Of a stretch of 64,000 nucleotides of DNA, positions 7,676-16,293 are shown piece by piece. The position numbers and the translations under genes are program-made. The stretch's first letter is position 1; the number at the start of each line of letters is the position of its first letter. This DNA is from Marivivens geojensis. GTDB taxonomy: Bacteria; Pseudomonadota; Alphaproteobacteria; Rhodobacterales; Rhodobacteraceae. The DNA lies in contig NZ_JALKCU010000001.1 of NCBI RefSeq assembly GCF_023540835.1, positions 682,001 to 746,000 of the forward strand. The letters are read 5' to 3'. A model generated the notes under the pieces. That model was not told the DNA's origin, made no database searches, and saw only the letters and a list, made by a program, of their open reading frames with translations.

Positions 7676-9195
7676 AGCTCGTCCTTGTTCTGGGTGACCA
7701 GCTTTCGCCGACCCTCTCTGCCCTGCGCGAAGCCGATAAATCCCGCGATGTTGTTGTCATGGCCGAGGTCATGGGCGAGGCAACCTACGTTCCCCATCAC
7801 CCCAAAAAGATCGCCCTCATCTTTACCGCGATGCGCAAGTTCGCGGATCGTCTGAGGGCCGATGGCTGGCGGGTGGACTACACTACGTTGGACGATCCCG
7901 AAAACGCCGGCAGCATTGTTGGGGAACTTCTGCGGCGCGCCTCCGAACATAACGTCGCCGAAGTGATCGCGACCCAGTCGGGCGAATGGCGTTTGATCTC
8001 AGCGCTTGAAGACCTGCCAATCCCCGTTCACCAGTTCCCTGATGACCGATTCATCGCCTCTCATCGCGATTTCGAGCATTGGGCGGAGGGCCGCAAGGTA
8101 CTGCGGATGGAGTATTTCTACCGCGACATGCGCCGCAAAACGGGACTGTTGAGGGACGGTGATCAACCCGCAGGCGGTCAATGGAATTACGACCACGACA
8201 ACCGAAAGCCCGCGCCCGATGCGGTCGATTTTAGCGGCCCACTGCGGTTTGAACCCGATGCAACGACGGCAGAGGTTTTGGATCTCGTTGAAGACCGCTT
8301 TGGTCAGAACTTTGGTGATTTACGCCCGTTCTGGTTCGCGACAGACGCCCAGCAGGCGCAAGCCCAACTTGACCACTGGATCGCGCTGGGTCTGCCGAAA
8401 TTCGGCGACTTTCAGGACGCCATGCTGACGGGGCAGAAGTTCCTCTGGCACTCGATCATCTCGATGTATCTCAACATCGGCCTCTTGGACCCGCTTGAGG
8501 TCTGCAAACAGGCCGAAGCTGCCTATCGCAGCGGCACCGCGCCGCTCAATGCGGTTGAGGGTTTTATTCGTCAGATCATCGGATGGCGGGAATACGTGCG
8601 GGGCATCTATTTCCTGCACGGCCCCGACTACATGACCCGTAACGCGCTGGGCCATGATCGTGATCTGCCGTGGCTCTACTGGGGCGGCGAGACAAAGATG
8701 CACTGTATGTCTCAGGCCGTCGAACAAACCCGAACAGACGCTTACGCTCACCATATCCAACGGCTCATGGTGACGGGCAATTTCGCTCTTTTGGCGGGGG
8801 TCGATCCACATCAACTGCACGAATGGTATCTGGCCGTGTATGCCGACGCCTTTGAATGGGTCGAGGCCCCGAACACCATTGGGATGAGCCAGTTCGCCGA
8901 CGGAGGCGTGATCGCGTCCAAACCCTACGTGAGCAGCGGCGCCTATATTGACCGCATGTCGGACTACTGCGGGTCGTGCCACTACAAGGTCAAAGACAAA
9001 ACAGGCGACACCGCTTGTCCGTTCAACGTGCTCTACTGGCATTTCCTGATCCGTCACCGCGACCGTTTTGCGGGCAATGCGCGGATGGGGAACATGTATC
9101 GTACGTGGGACCGAATGGACGACACGCGCAAAGAAACGGTTCTAGCTGATGCGGAAACCTGGCTCGCCCGATTGGATGCGGGCGAGGTCGTTTAG
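7669..9195 (+). CDS. Iron-sulfur bacterial cryptochrome/(6-4) photolyase (FeS-BCP)
   Basis: A 508-residue flavoprotein of the PhrB (Agrobacterium) / CryB (Rhodobacter sphaeroides) class, which repairs UV (6-4) photoproducts and carries FAD, a lumazine-type antenna and a [4Fe-4S] cluster. The four cluster cysteines are visible at C346, C434, C437 and C450; each lies 4 residues before the PhrB positions 350, 438, 441 and 454. The N-terminal LVLVLGDQLS opening is typical of the family. The start is GTG at 7669, overlapping the SDR stop. The stop overlaps the convergent MORN gene stop by 4 bases. A light-signalling role, as for CryB, is possible. Confidence 0.92.
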   Translation: MVKLVLVLGDQLSPTLSALREADKSRDVVVMAEVMGEATYVPHHPKKIALIFTAMRKFADRLRADGWRVDYTTLDDPENAGSIVGELLRRASEHNVAEVIATQSGEWRLISALEDLPIPVHQFPDDRFIASHRDFEHWAEGRKVLRMEYFYRDMRRKTGLLRDGDQPAGGQWNYDHDNRKPAPDAVDFSGPLRFEPDATTAEVLDLVEDRFGQNFGDLRPFWFATDAQQAQAQLDHWIALGLPKFGDFQDAMLTGQKFLWHSIISMYLNIGLLDPLEVCKQAEAAYRSGTAPLNAVEGFIRQIIGWREYVRGIYFLHGPDYMTRNALGHDRDLPWLYWGGETKMHCMSQAVEQTRTDAYAHHIQRLMVTGNFALLAGVDPHQLHEWYLAVYADAFEWVEAPNTIGMSQFADGGVIASKPYVSSGAYIDRMSDYCGSCHYKVKDKTGDTACPFNVLYWHFLIRHRDRFAGNARMGNMYRTWDRMDDTRKETVLADAETWLARLDAGEVV

Positions 9196-10697
9196 TTCGC
9201 AGGCGCTTCGGGCGCTGCGTCCGGAGTGGCCTCGGCGGGGGCCTCTGGCGCACCTGTTGCAACATCACCCGCAGGGGCGGCATCATCTCGGGTCACGTAG
9301 AGGTCCTGATCCCAATTCCCGCTTTCGATCTGTCCCGAGGCATAGCGCATCGTGCCATCCCCCTGACGTCGACCCGCAACAAAGGTGCCCTGATATATAT
9401 CACCGTTCGAGTAGGTCGCGACCCCTTGGCCCGAAATCTCGCCGTTCTGCCATTCACCTTCATAGGTGAAACTCTCGTCCGCTTCGGTGGAAGGATTGTC
9501 AGGGATCGTGATTTTGCCCTGTCCGTGACGTTGGCCGTTCTCAAAATGACCAAAATAGACGGACCCGTCGGCATAGGTTGCCGTGCCAATCCCGTGGCGC
9601 TGACCGTTTGCCCATTCACCGTCATAGGAATACCCGTCGCCATAGCGCATCACGCCGCGACCGTGGTTTTTTGCGTTCTTGAACTCACCCTCATAGACGA
9701 GGCCAGAGGCGTATGTGGCGATGCCTGATCCTTCGATCACGCCATCAACCCAACTGCCGACATAGGTCGAGCTGTCGGGATAGGTGATTTTGCCTTCGCC
9801 ATTGGGGAGGTCATTTGCGAACTGCCCCTCATAGACCGAACCATCTGGATAGAGCACTTTGCCCTGACCAGACATAGCGCCGCCTTCCCAGCCGCCGACA
9901 TAGACATAGCCGTCCGTTCCGCGGAACGTGCCCTGACCGTGGCGGCGATCATCGTGGAAGCCGCCCTGATAAATATCACCGTTGGCGTAGGTCACAGTGC
10001 CCGTGCCTTCGCGGTGTCCTGCAACCAGATCACCCTCGTAAATGTCGCCGTTCGGCTGGACCAAGCGCCCGATGCCCTCGATCTGACCTGCAACCCATTT
10101 GCCCTCGTAGATGGTGCCGTCCTGCATCAGCAGTTTGCCGTCACCTTCGCGGTCATCACGGGCCAACTGACCCTCATAGATAGTGCCGTCGGGATAGGTG
10201 ATCGTGCCAGAACCTTCTTTGACGCCGTTCACCCACTGGCCCGCGTAGCTGTAGCCGTTCGGGCTGCGCATGGTGCCAGTGCCGTGGTGCATCGCGTTGC
10301 GGAATTCACCTTCGTAGATGACACCGTTTGCATAGGTCGCAATGCCGCTGCCGGTGATGTTGCCATCCACCCAGTCGCCTTCATAGACACCACCATCGGC
10401 AAACGTGATCTTGCCTGTGCCGCTCGGCTTGCCTTCGGCGAATTCGCCTTCATAGACAGAGCCATTGGGGAAACGCGCAACGCCATTGCCTTGGATGCGG
10501 CCTTCGACCCAATCGCCGTTATATTCATAGCCGTTGGGTAGGCGATACATCCCTGTCCCGTGCTGTTTGCCGTTCAAGAATTCGCCTTCGTAGACGCCGC
10601 CATCCTCGTATTGTTTGGTCTGGACGTCCTGCGCCACGGCCCCTGTCATCGACAGAACCAATACTGCACCGCCCCATAGCGCCCAATTGCGAGTCAT
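9192..10697 (-). CDS. Exported MORN-repeat protein with about 18 repeats
   Basis: A 501-residue protein with a signal peptide (cleavage likely after AVA, about residue 22) followed by about 18 MORN repeats of 23 residues, each of the form YEGEFxxGxxHGxGxxxxxNG, to about residue 460. An Ala/Pro/Glu-rich tail closes it. Repeats 4-6 resemble repeats 13-15 closely (GSGIATYA is shared), so an older block of nine repeats seems to have been doubled. MORN repeats form extended beta-sheets used for lipid or protein contact; the function here is unknown, and the site is periplasm or outer surface. Divergent from nadE with a 143-base gap; the 3' end overlaps the photolyase stop. Confidence 0.88.
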   Translation of the reverse strand: MTRNWALWGGAVLVLSMTGAVAQDVQTKQYEDGGVYEGEFLNGKQHGTGMYRLPNGYEYNGDWVEGRIQGNGVARFPNGSVYEGEFAEGKPSGTGKITFADGGVYEGDWVDGNITGSGIATYANGVIYEGEFRNAMHHGTGTMRSPNGYSYAGQWVNGVKEGSGTITYPDGTIYEGQLARDDREGDGKLLMQDGTIYEGKWVAGQIEGIGRLVQPNGDIYEGDLVAGHREGTGTVTYANGDIYQGGFHDDRRHGQGTFRGTDGYVYVGGWEGGAMSGQGKVLYPDGSVYEGQFANDLPNGEGKITYPDSSTYVGSWVDGVIEGSGIATYASGLVYEGEFKNAKNHGRGVMRYGDGYSYDGEWANGQRHGIGTATYADGSVYFGHFENGQRHGQGKITIPDNPSTEADESFTYEGEWQNGEISGQGVATYSNGDIYQGTFVAGRRQGDGTMRYASGQIESGNWDQDLYVTRDDAAPAGDVATGAPEAPAEATPDAAPEAPAN

Positions 10698-10840
10698 CGT
10701 TAACTTTCCCTATTCCAGCCCGCGTGATGCTAATAGAGCCCGCCCGACGATACAACGGTCTAGGGGGGATTGGGCCGCAATCCGCTTTCCCTTAGCGTCG
10801 GTTCTGGTAAACCTGTCGTGAGTTAGCGCACAGGACACCG

Positions 10841-12499
10841 ATGACCGACACATTCCGCATCACGATGGCCCAATTGAACCCCACCGTTGGGGATGTCGAA
10901 GGCAACGCCGCAAAAGCCAAAATCGTTTGGGACACCGCCCGCGCGGCTGGATCGCAAATGGTCGCTCTGCCCGAGATGTTCATCGCGGGCTATTCGACCC
11001 AAGACCTCGTGATGAAACCTGCATTCCAAAAGGCCTGCTATGACCGCATTGTCGCCCTCGCTGCGGAATGTGCAGATGGTCCGATGATCGGGATCGGCGG
11101 GCCGCTGGCGGAAAATGGACGGCTCTATAACGCCTATTTTATCCTCAAGGATGGTAAGATCGCAGCGCGCCAGCTGAAACACTTCCTGCCCAACTACAAC
11201 GTCTTTGACGAGGTGCGTCAGTTCAATCGCGGCGCAATTCAGGGGCCTTATGATGCTGGCCCTCTGCGGATCGGATCGCCGATTTGCGAGGACGCTTGGT
11301 TCCCTGATGTGGCCGAAGCCATGGTCGAAAGCGGTGCTGAAATCCTCGTTGTGCCGAACGGATCGCCCTACTACCGTGGAAAATTCGACCGCCGCATGAA
11401 CACGATGGTCGCCCGTGTGATCGAAAACGATGTGCCGATGGTCTATGTGAATACCGTCGGCGGTCAGGACGATCAGGCCTTTGACGGTGGTTCGTTTGTG
11501 TTGAACCGTCATGGCAAACTCGCCGTGCAATTGCCATTGTTCGAAGAAGCCGTGGCCCACGTCGATTTTCACCGTACCGATGACGGCTGGGAAGCCGCCG
11601 AAGGTCCAAAGGCCACCTTTGGTGATGCATGGGAACAGGACTATCACGCGATGGTCACGACACTCCGCGATTACATGCGTAAAACGGGGTTCAAGAAGGT
11701 GCTGCTCGGCCTATCGGGCGGTATCGACTCTGCCATTGTTGCGACCATCGCCGTTGACGCGATTGGGGCCGAAAACGTGCGCTGCGTGATGCTGCCGTCT
11801 GAATACACCTCGCAAGGATCGCTCGACGATGCCGAAGACATCGCGAACCGTCTGGGCGTGCATTACGACTATGTGCCGATCAAACAGGGCCGCGATGCGA
11901 TCACCGAAACGCTGGCGCCACTTTTCGCAGGTCGCGATGCTGACCTGACCGAAGAGAACATCCAGTCGCGTCTGCGCGGTCTGCTGCTTATGGCGCTGTC
12001 GAACAAATTCGGGGAAATGCTGTTGACCACGGGCAACAAATCCGAGGTCGCCGTTGGCTATGCCACGATTTATGGCGACATGAACGGCGGCTACAACCCG
12101 ATCAAAGACCTCTATAAAACGCGCGTCTTTGAAACCTGCCGCTGGCGCAACGCCAACCATCGTCCGTGGATGGATGGCCCCGCAGGCGAGGTGATCCCCG
12201 TTTCAATCATCGACAAACCGCCGAGCGCCGAACTCCGTCCCGACCAAAAGGACGAAGACAGCCTGCCGCCCTATGACATCCTCGATGCGATCCTCGAAGG
12301 GTTGGTCGACGATGAAGCAAGCGTTGCCGACCTCGTCGCCAAAGGCTTTGACCGTGATGTGGTTAAAAAAGTCGAGCATTTGCTCTACATCAGCGAATAC
12401 AAACGGTTCCAATCGGCACCGGGCACGCGCCTGACGAAACGGGCGTTCTGGCTGGATCGTCGTTACCCCATCGCAAACCGTTTCCGCGATAACGCATAA
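10841..12499 (+). CDS. nadE: Glutamine-dependent NAD(+) synthetase
   Basis: Last step of NAD synthesis: amidates nicotinic acid adenine dinucleotide using ATP and glutamine-derived ammonia. The 552-residue length fits the two-domain form. The nitrilase-type glutaminase domain (about 1-260) has the Glu of ALPEMF (E46), the Lys of LKHFLPNY and the nucleophile Cys of ICEDAW. The synthetase domain (about 280-552) has the ATP loop LLGLSGGIDSA and the TTGNKSEVAVGYATIYGDM substrate segment. The ATG at 10841 is the only suitable early start. Monocistronic; a 10-bp inverted repeat follows the stop. Confidence 0.97.
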   Translation: MTDTFRITMAQLNPTVGDVEGNAAKAKIVWDTARAAGSQMVALPEMFIAGYSTQDLVMKPAFQKACYDRIVALAAECADGPMIGIGGPLAENGRLYNAYFILKDGKIAARQLKHFLPNYNVFDEVRQFNRGAIQGPYDAGPLRIGSPICEDAWFPDVAEAMVESGAEILVVPNGSPYYRGKFDRRMNTMVARVIENDVPMVYVNTVGGQDDQAFDGGSFVLNRHGKLAVQLPLFEEAVAHVDFHRTDDGWEAAEGPKATFGDAWEQDYHAMVTTLRDYMRKTGFKKVLLGLSGGIDSAIVATIAVDAIGAENVRCVMLPSEYTSQGSLDDAEDIANRLGVHYDYVPIKQGRDAITETLAPLFAGRDADLTEENIQSRLRGLLLMALSNKFGEMLLTTGNKSEVAVGYATIYGDMNGGYNPIKDLYKTRVFETCRWRNANHRPWMDGPAGEVIPVSIIDKPPSAELRPDQKDEDSLPPYDILDAILEGLVDDEASVADLVAKGFDRDVVKKVEHLLYISEYKRFQSAPGTRLTKRAFWLDRRYPIANRFRDNA

Positions 12500-12504
12500 T
12501 TACG

Positions 12505-12534
12505 TCGCTTTCCGTCCTGCATGTCGGAAAGCGA
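12505..12534. repeat. Inverted repeat after nadE
   Basis: TCGCTTTCCG (12505-12514) and CGGAAAGCGA (12525-12534) are perfect 10-bp arms with a 10-base loop, 5 bases after the nadE stop. There is no U run on either side, so it may be a weak or Rho-assisted terminator or an mRNA-stabilising hairpin. Confidence 0.5.
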
Positions 12535-12566
12535 ACAGACCCCAGATCGATCGCGCCTAAATGACC

Positions 12567-12589
12567 GTCCATTCAGTATAGGAATGGAC
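12567..12589 (+). promoter_or_regulatory. Stem-loop covering the ribosome site of the 2OG oxygenase
   Basis: GTCCATTC (12567-12574) pairs perfectly with GAATGGAC (12582-12589) around a 7-base loop. The 3' arm adjoins the only AGGA-like ribosome site (12580-12583) and ends 4 bases before the ATG at 12594, so folding would hide the initiation region. Translational control or a DNA operator are both possible. Confidence 0.4.
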
Positions 12590-12593
12590 GACC

Positions 12594-13145
12594 ATGATCA
12601 CTGTGCACACGGTGCCCGACGCTTTTTCAATCGAAGACTGTGACCGTATTCTCGATCTGGTGCGCTCTGCACCGGCGAAGGACGCTAAACTTGTCGGGCG
12701 TGAGCAGAACCACAACCTGCGCCGCGCTGATCTCGTTTGGCTCGATGATGTTGAGGGCGCGGATTGGGTGATGAACCGGATCATCGATATTGTGCGCGTG
12801 GCAAATCGGGATGCCTATGGCTTTGACCTCACCGACTTTTCCGAAAGTCCGCAGGTCGCCCGCTATGGGGCAGAACGCGAAGGACATTTCACATGGCATT
12901 CCGATATCGGTGACGGTCGCTTGGCGTCCAAACGCAAACTTACCATGGTCGCCCAGCTGTCCGAACCCGAGGATTACGAGGGCGGCGCGCTCGAGGTCAT
13001 GCCGTCAAACGCCGTGGTCACTGCGAATAAGGCACGCGGCACCGTCACGATGTTCCCATCTTATCTGTTGCACCGCGTGACACCCGTCACCAGTGGCGAA
13101 CGCTATTCGCTCACCATCTGGGCGCACGGACCTGCGTTTCGGTGA
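12594..13145 (+). CDS. 2-oxoglutarate/Fe(II)-dependent oxygenase, prolyl hydroxylase-like
   Basis: A 183-residue double-stranded beta-helix oxygenase. The iron triad is visible as H102 and D104 (FTWHSDIGD) and H160 (SYLLHRVTP), with Arg170 as the 2-oxoglutarate anchor (SGERYSLTIW). This is the P4Hc/PKHD layout, so the substrate is probably a protein side chain or a small amino acid derivative; it cannot be told from sequence. No signal peptide. Its stop directly abuts the stop of the convergent cyclotransferase-like gene with no bases between. A stem-loop overlaps its ribosome site. Confidence 0.85.
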   Translation: MITVHTVPDAFSIEDCDRILDLVRSAPAKDAKLVGREQNHNLRRADLVWLDDVEGADWVMNRIIDIVRVANRDAYGFDLTDFSESPQVARYGAEREGHFTWHSDIGDGRLASKRKLTMVAQLSEPEDYEGGALEVMPSNAVVTANKARGTVTMFPSYLLHRVTPVTSGERYSLTIWAHGPAFR

Positions 13146-13709
13146 TTAATCGAGGGGTTGGCCCAATGCGGCCAGCCCCGCGTTGACCCGCGCAGTTTCT
13201 TCAGCCGTCAGAGTGCGGGCGCGGGGATAACGTGGTGCCTCGCGGTCATTCAAGATCGGCCCCCAATTGTGGGTCGTATCAAAGAAGTGGTCAGCGCCTT
13301 CCTCACCGAAGACCCGCAGGTATCCCTGAACAACCACGTCCAGATAAGACAACAGGATCGGGCGCGTGACAGGTTCAAGGTAATGCGCAGCGTCGACCTC
13401 ATACACGGCGGTTGATTGCACCGCGTCGTCAATCAAATGGGTCACGTCGCGGCGCAGATACCCGCTTTCCCGTTCATCCAGCGCCGCCCAATCTGCATTC
13501 GGAACCGCCGCCGTCACGCCAAGTAGGGTCGTGCGGTCACAGGGCTCCACGGACAGGAATGCGGGCTCTTGGATTTGCGTATGCCGCCACACGCGACGCC
13601 ATCCTCGCAGCTTTGCGGGTTTGGGATCGGGATAGGTGTGGGTGGTCAGGTTTACGAGGCTGCCATAGCCGAAAAAGCGCGGGTGGGTCATGCGAATATC
13701 CGTCGTCAT
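13146..13709 (-). CDS. Gamma-glutamylcyclotransferase-fold protein
   Basis: A 187-residue protein with the FFGYGSLVN signature (residues 12-20) of the GGCT/AIG2 fold and the expected acidic residue in the ALDERESGYLRR segment (E79 or E81). Such proteins cleave gamma-glutamyl amines or peptides to 5-oxoproline, but many members have no assigned substrate. A second in-frame ATG at codon 7 is possible as the start. Located between the convergent oxygenase gene and a minus-strand exported protein gene 43 bases upstream. Confidence 0.8.
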   Translation of the reverse strand: MTTDIRMTHPRFFGYGSLVNLTTHTYPDPKPAKLRGWRRVWRHTQIQEPAFLSVEPCDRTTLLGVTAAVPNADWAALDERESGYLRRDVTHLIDDAVQSTAVYEVDAAHYLEPVTRPILLSYLDVVVQGYLRVFGEEGADHFFDTTHNWGPILNDREAPRYPRARTLTAEETARVNAGLAALGQPLD

Positions 13710-13752
13710 CGTCCCCGCACCAATACCGCGTTCGGACCAGAGAGGCGAGGGG

Positions 13753-14283
13753 CTACTGAGATTCGCTCTTTAGGATGCCACGGTAGGTATAGCTCGGTTT
13801 GATCGCGCCGGCGGGTTCGTCGATAAAGCTGGGGTCTTGTGGCAGACATCCCGCCCCGCAGACCTGATACGCCATCATTTCGGAGCTATCGATATACCAC
13901 AGACGCCCACCCGGTGTGGCAACCCAGCCGTCGATGCCAGAGTCTTCGTCTGATTCCATATCGGTCGAGGACGGCAGTTCGGAATTGTAGTCAGGGTTAT
14001 AGGTGCTGTGGGTGTGGAACGAGGCGATCACATCCATCTTGGCAGGCCATGTCGGCAGATAGCATGACGCTTCTTCACCGCGATTGATCCGCGTTGTCAT
14101 CAGTTCACCATCGGGCCCATAGCCCAAATACCCGCATAACTCGCGGTTCGCGGCAAATGACTGCTCTTGGATTTTCTCAAAGATCTTGATGACGAACGCG
14201 AACTCTGCACCATCAGGTGCTTCGGCTTGGGCGGTCATACTGGTCGCGCATAGAATGCATGCGGCTGTTTTTAAAAATCTCAT
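13753..14283 (-). CDS. Exported DUF4329-type protein with a JAB-like HTH motif
   Basis: A 176-residue protein if started at the ATG at 14283: residues 1-20 (MRFLKTAACILCATSMTAQA) form a good Sec signal peptide. The mature part holds SFHTHSTYNPD followed by LPSSTDMESD, an H-x-H ... S-x2-D pattern like the JAMM/JAB metallopeptidase site, in a small DUF4329-like domain with four or more cysteines suited to disulfide bonds in the periplasm. A longer start at 14319 adds 12 residues but spoils the signal peptide. The chosen start codon lies inside the 3' arm of a hairpin (14281-14308) that may also terminate cspA. Confidence 0.7.
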   Translation of the reverse strand: MRFLKTAACILCATSMTAQAEAPDGAEFAFVIKIFEKIQEQSFAANRELCGYLGYGPDGELMTTRINRGEEASCYLPTWPAKMDVIASFHTHSTYNPDYNSELPSSTDMESDEDSGIDGWVATPGGRLWYIDSSEMMAYQVCGAGCLPQDPSFIDEPAGAIKPSYTYRGILKSESQ

Positions 14284-14308
14284 GGGTGCGAGCATCCCCG
14301 CACCCATG
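14281..14308 (-). terminator. Hairpin with T run overlapping the DUF4329 start; likely cspA terminator
   Basis: Perfect 10-bp arms CATGGGTGCG and CGCACCCATG with an 8-base loop. On the minus strand the hairpin is followed by AGATTTTTA, so it can act as a terminator 30 bases after cspA. The same arm contains the ATG of the exported protein gene, so the signal doubles as a start-codon trap. Confidence 0.6.
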
Positions 14309-14337
14309 ATTCCAATCAAGTCCGAATAAACGGAAGA

Positions 14338-14544
14338 TTAGAGAATGGTGATGTTGATCGCGGATTCACGACCATCACGGCCAGCCTGAAGTTCGAATTC
14401 GACCTTCTGATTTTCGTTCAGACCAGTGAGGCCCGAGCGCTCTACTGCAGAGATGTGAACGAAAATGTCTTTTGCGCCGCCATCAGGGGCAATAAAGCCG
14501 TAGCCTTTGGTGGTGTTGAACCATTTCACGGTGCCGGTAGCCAT
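14338..14544 (-). CDS. cspA: Cold shock protein
   Basis: A 68-residue single cold-shock domain, an OB-fold RNA chaperone of the cytoplasm. Both RNA-binding motifs are present: KGYGFI (RNP1) and DIFVHISA (RNP2). The ribosome site is CAGGAGA 7 bases before the ATG. The 308-base region upstream without a gene fits a long, structured cold-shock 5' leader. Alphaproteobacteria have several paralogues, so the symbol marks the family and not the specific member. Confidence 0.95.
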   Translation of the reverse strand: MATGTVKWFNTTKGYGFIAPDGGAKDIFVHISAVERSGLTGLNENQKVEFELQAGRDGRESAINITIL

Positions 14545-14852
14545 CGTGATGTCTCCTGTTTTAGTAACCCGCTCGCGGAATTGCAGCGGAGCCGGCTCGT
14601 CAGAACGTGATCGAAGAACTGAGCCGGATTCGGAGACAGCGTCGATAAGTAGTAACTCGCGTCCGTTATGATGGGGTCCTCTCCTTAAATAATCAAGCTT
14701 TGTGTGAGGCCCACTTGACAGTTGGCGCAGTCTCGCAACATGTAGCGCAGCTTTGTCCGCAATGGTCGCGTTACATGTCCAAACAGTCCCCGTGAGTCTG
14801 ATCGCAAATGGCTTGCCGCCGGCGGGGCGGTATTCCTTGTTTGGATGCGATC
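14545..14852. other. Divergent intergenic region: cspA leader and methyltransferase promoter
   Basis: 308 bases between two divergent genes. The cspA side (14545-14700) is GC-rich with a GAGCCGGCTC palindrome near 14590 and is likely the untranslated leader of the cold-shock mRNA. On the plus strand a consensus TTGACA lies at 14715-14720, with ACATGT 17 bases downstream as a weak -10. No further gene is seen. Confidence 0.5.
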
Positions 14853-15791
14853 ATGGCACCTTTGCTTACGTCTTCTGGTGATTTGGCGGCTGACCGCCGT
14901 TTATCTTATGCCGACGCCCTTTTGGCGGATGGCGATGCGCGCGCGGCGGCTGACCTGATGCGCGAAACCATGCCGACTGTCCCCATGTGGACGGCGGGGT
15001 GGATGCGTTTGGGCGAAATGGCCGATGCGGCGGGCGATGCGACCTTGGCCCAAGAGGCCTATGCCCAAGCCCTCGCCACGGACCCGTCTGATCGCTTTGG
15101 CGCAACCCTGCGATTGGATTTGCATCGCGCGGTCCCGCTGGCAGAACGTGTTCCTGCAGCGCATGTCGAGGCCCTCTTTGACGACTATGCCCCTCGGTTC
15201 GAGGCTTCTCTTGTTGGTGCACTGGGTTATTGCGGGCCTGACCGCATTGCAGAGGCGCTCTCTGGTCCGCTTGGACGCGTGCTCGACCTCGGTTGCGGGA
15301 CGGGCCTCATGGGCGCGGCGATTGTTGGGCGCTATGACTGGTTGGGAGGCTACGACCTATCCGCGCGGATGCTCGCGCAGGCCAAAGACAAAGCGATCTA
15401 TGACCACCTCGAACAGCGTGACCTCGCCACACTGATGGTAGACGGCACCCGCTATGACACGATCATCGCGGCGGACGTGTTTATCTACATCGGCACGTTA
15501 GAGTGGATCATCGGCTGGGTCGCGGCATCCCTGACGGACACTGGCCGCTTTGCCTTTACCGTCGAAGTGCACGACGGGGAGGGGGTCAAACTCCAACCGT
15601 CGCACCGCTACGCCCATTCGGAGCAGTATATCCGCTCGCTCTTGGACGTTGCGGGGTTCAGGGATATTCAACTATCTCAAACAACCCTGCGCCAAGATCG
15701 AGGTGAACCTATTGCTGCGCTCATCGTGACAGCCCGCGCGCCGCTACGCACCTCTGACCGCGAAGGCGAGGCTGAGGAAACCATGGCCTAG
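14853..15791 (+). CDS. SAM-dependent methyltransferase with N-terminal TPR-like region
   Basis: A 312-residue class I methyltransferase. Residues 10-75 form two TPR-like helix pairs (ALLADGDARAAADLMRE; ALATDPSDRFGATLRLDL) as in the predicted methyltransferases with contrasting N-terminal repeats. The SAM-binding motif VLDLGCGTGLMG is near residue 148 and the acidic GYDLSARML follows. The ATG at 14853 is preferred to an in-frame ATG at 14808 because it starts at the conserved part and follows GGATG. Substrate unknown. The thioredoxin gene follows after 61 bases. Confidence 0.82.
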   Translation: MAPLLTSSGDLAADRRLSYADALLADGDARAAADLMRETMPTVPMWTAGWMRLGEMADAAGDATLAQEAYAQALATDPSDRFGATLRLDLHRAVPLAERVPAAHVEALFDDYAPRFEASLVGALGYCGPDRIAEALSGPLGRVLDLGCGTGLMGAAIVGRYDWLGGYDLSARMLAQAKDKAIYDHLEQRDLATLMVDGTRYDTIIAADVFIYIGTLEWIIGWVAASLTDTGRFAFTVEVHDGEGVKLQPSHRYAHSEQYIRSLLDVAGFRDIQLSQTTLRQDRGEPIAALIVTARAPLRTSDREGEAEETMA

Positions 15792-15852
15792 GGGCTTGCA
15801 TCTTTGCCTCACAAACATATATGGTTTTTGTGATATATTAATGGAGGCACCG

Positions 15853-16278
15853 ATGGCTGGCCTGAAAATGACCTGTTTCGATTGTGGGCAGGTAAACCGC
15901 GTTCCCGACGACAAACTGACCGCTGGCCCGAAATGTGCCACCTGCGGAACCAAACTGATGTCTAACAAGGCGATCGAGATCGACCTCAAGACGCTTCAGA
16001 AAGCAGCGAAAACCGATGATGTCCCGTTGGTAGTCGATTTCTGGGCTCCATGGTGCGGACCCTGTCGCATGATGGCGCCAGAGTTTTCAAAGGCTGCATC
16101 TGAATTGTCAGGCAAGGCGCGATTGGTAAAGGTCAACACCGAGATGCACCAAAACGCGAGCCCGAAATTCGGGATCCGCGGCATTCCGACGATGGTGAAG
16201 TTTGCCAAGGGCAAAGAGGTCAAACGCCAGTCGGGTGCCGTTCCAGCATCCGCCATTATCACGTGGGCGTCGACGTAA
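15853..16278 (+). CDS. trxC: Thioredoxin 2 type (zinc-finger thioredoxin)
   Basis: A 141-residue cytoplasmic disulfide reductase. The N-terminal zinc finger has two CxxC pairs (C8/C11 and C28/C31), which distinguishes TrxC from TrxA. The active site is WCGPC at residues 67-71, and the cis-proline loop RGIPT is present. The ATG at 15853 is chosen because GGAGG lies 5-9 bases upstream; a longer frame back to 15796 is not needed. The family is often OxyR- or peroxide-regulated; no such site was identified here. Confidence 0.93.
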   Translation: MAGLKMTCFDCGQVNRVPDDKLTAGPKCATCGTKLMSNKAIEIDLKTLQKAAKTDDVPLVVDFWAPWCGPCRMMAPEFSKAASELSGKARLVKVNTEMHQNASPKFGIRGIPTMVKFAKGKEVKRQSGAVPASAIITWAST

Positions 16279-16293
16279 GGTCTGATTGGCAGA

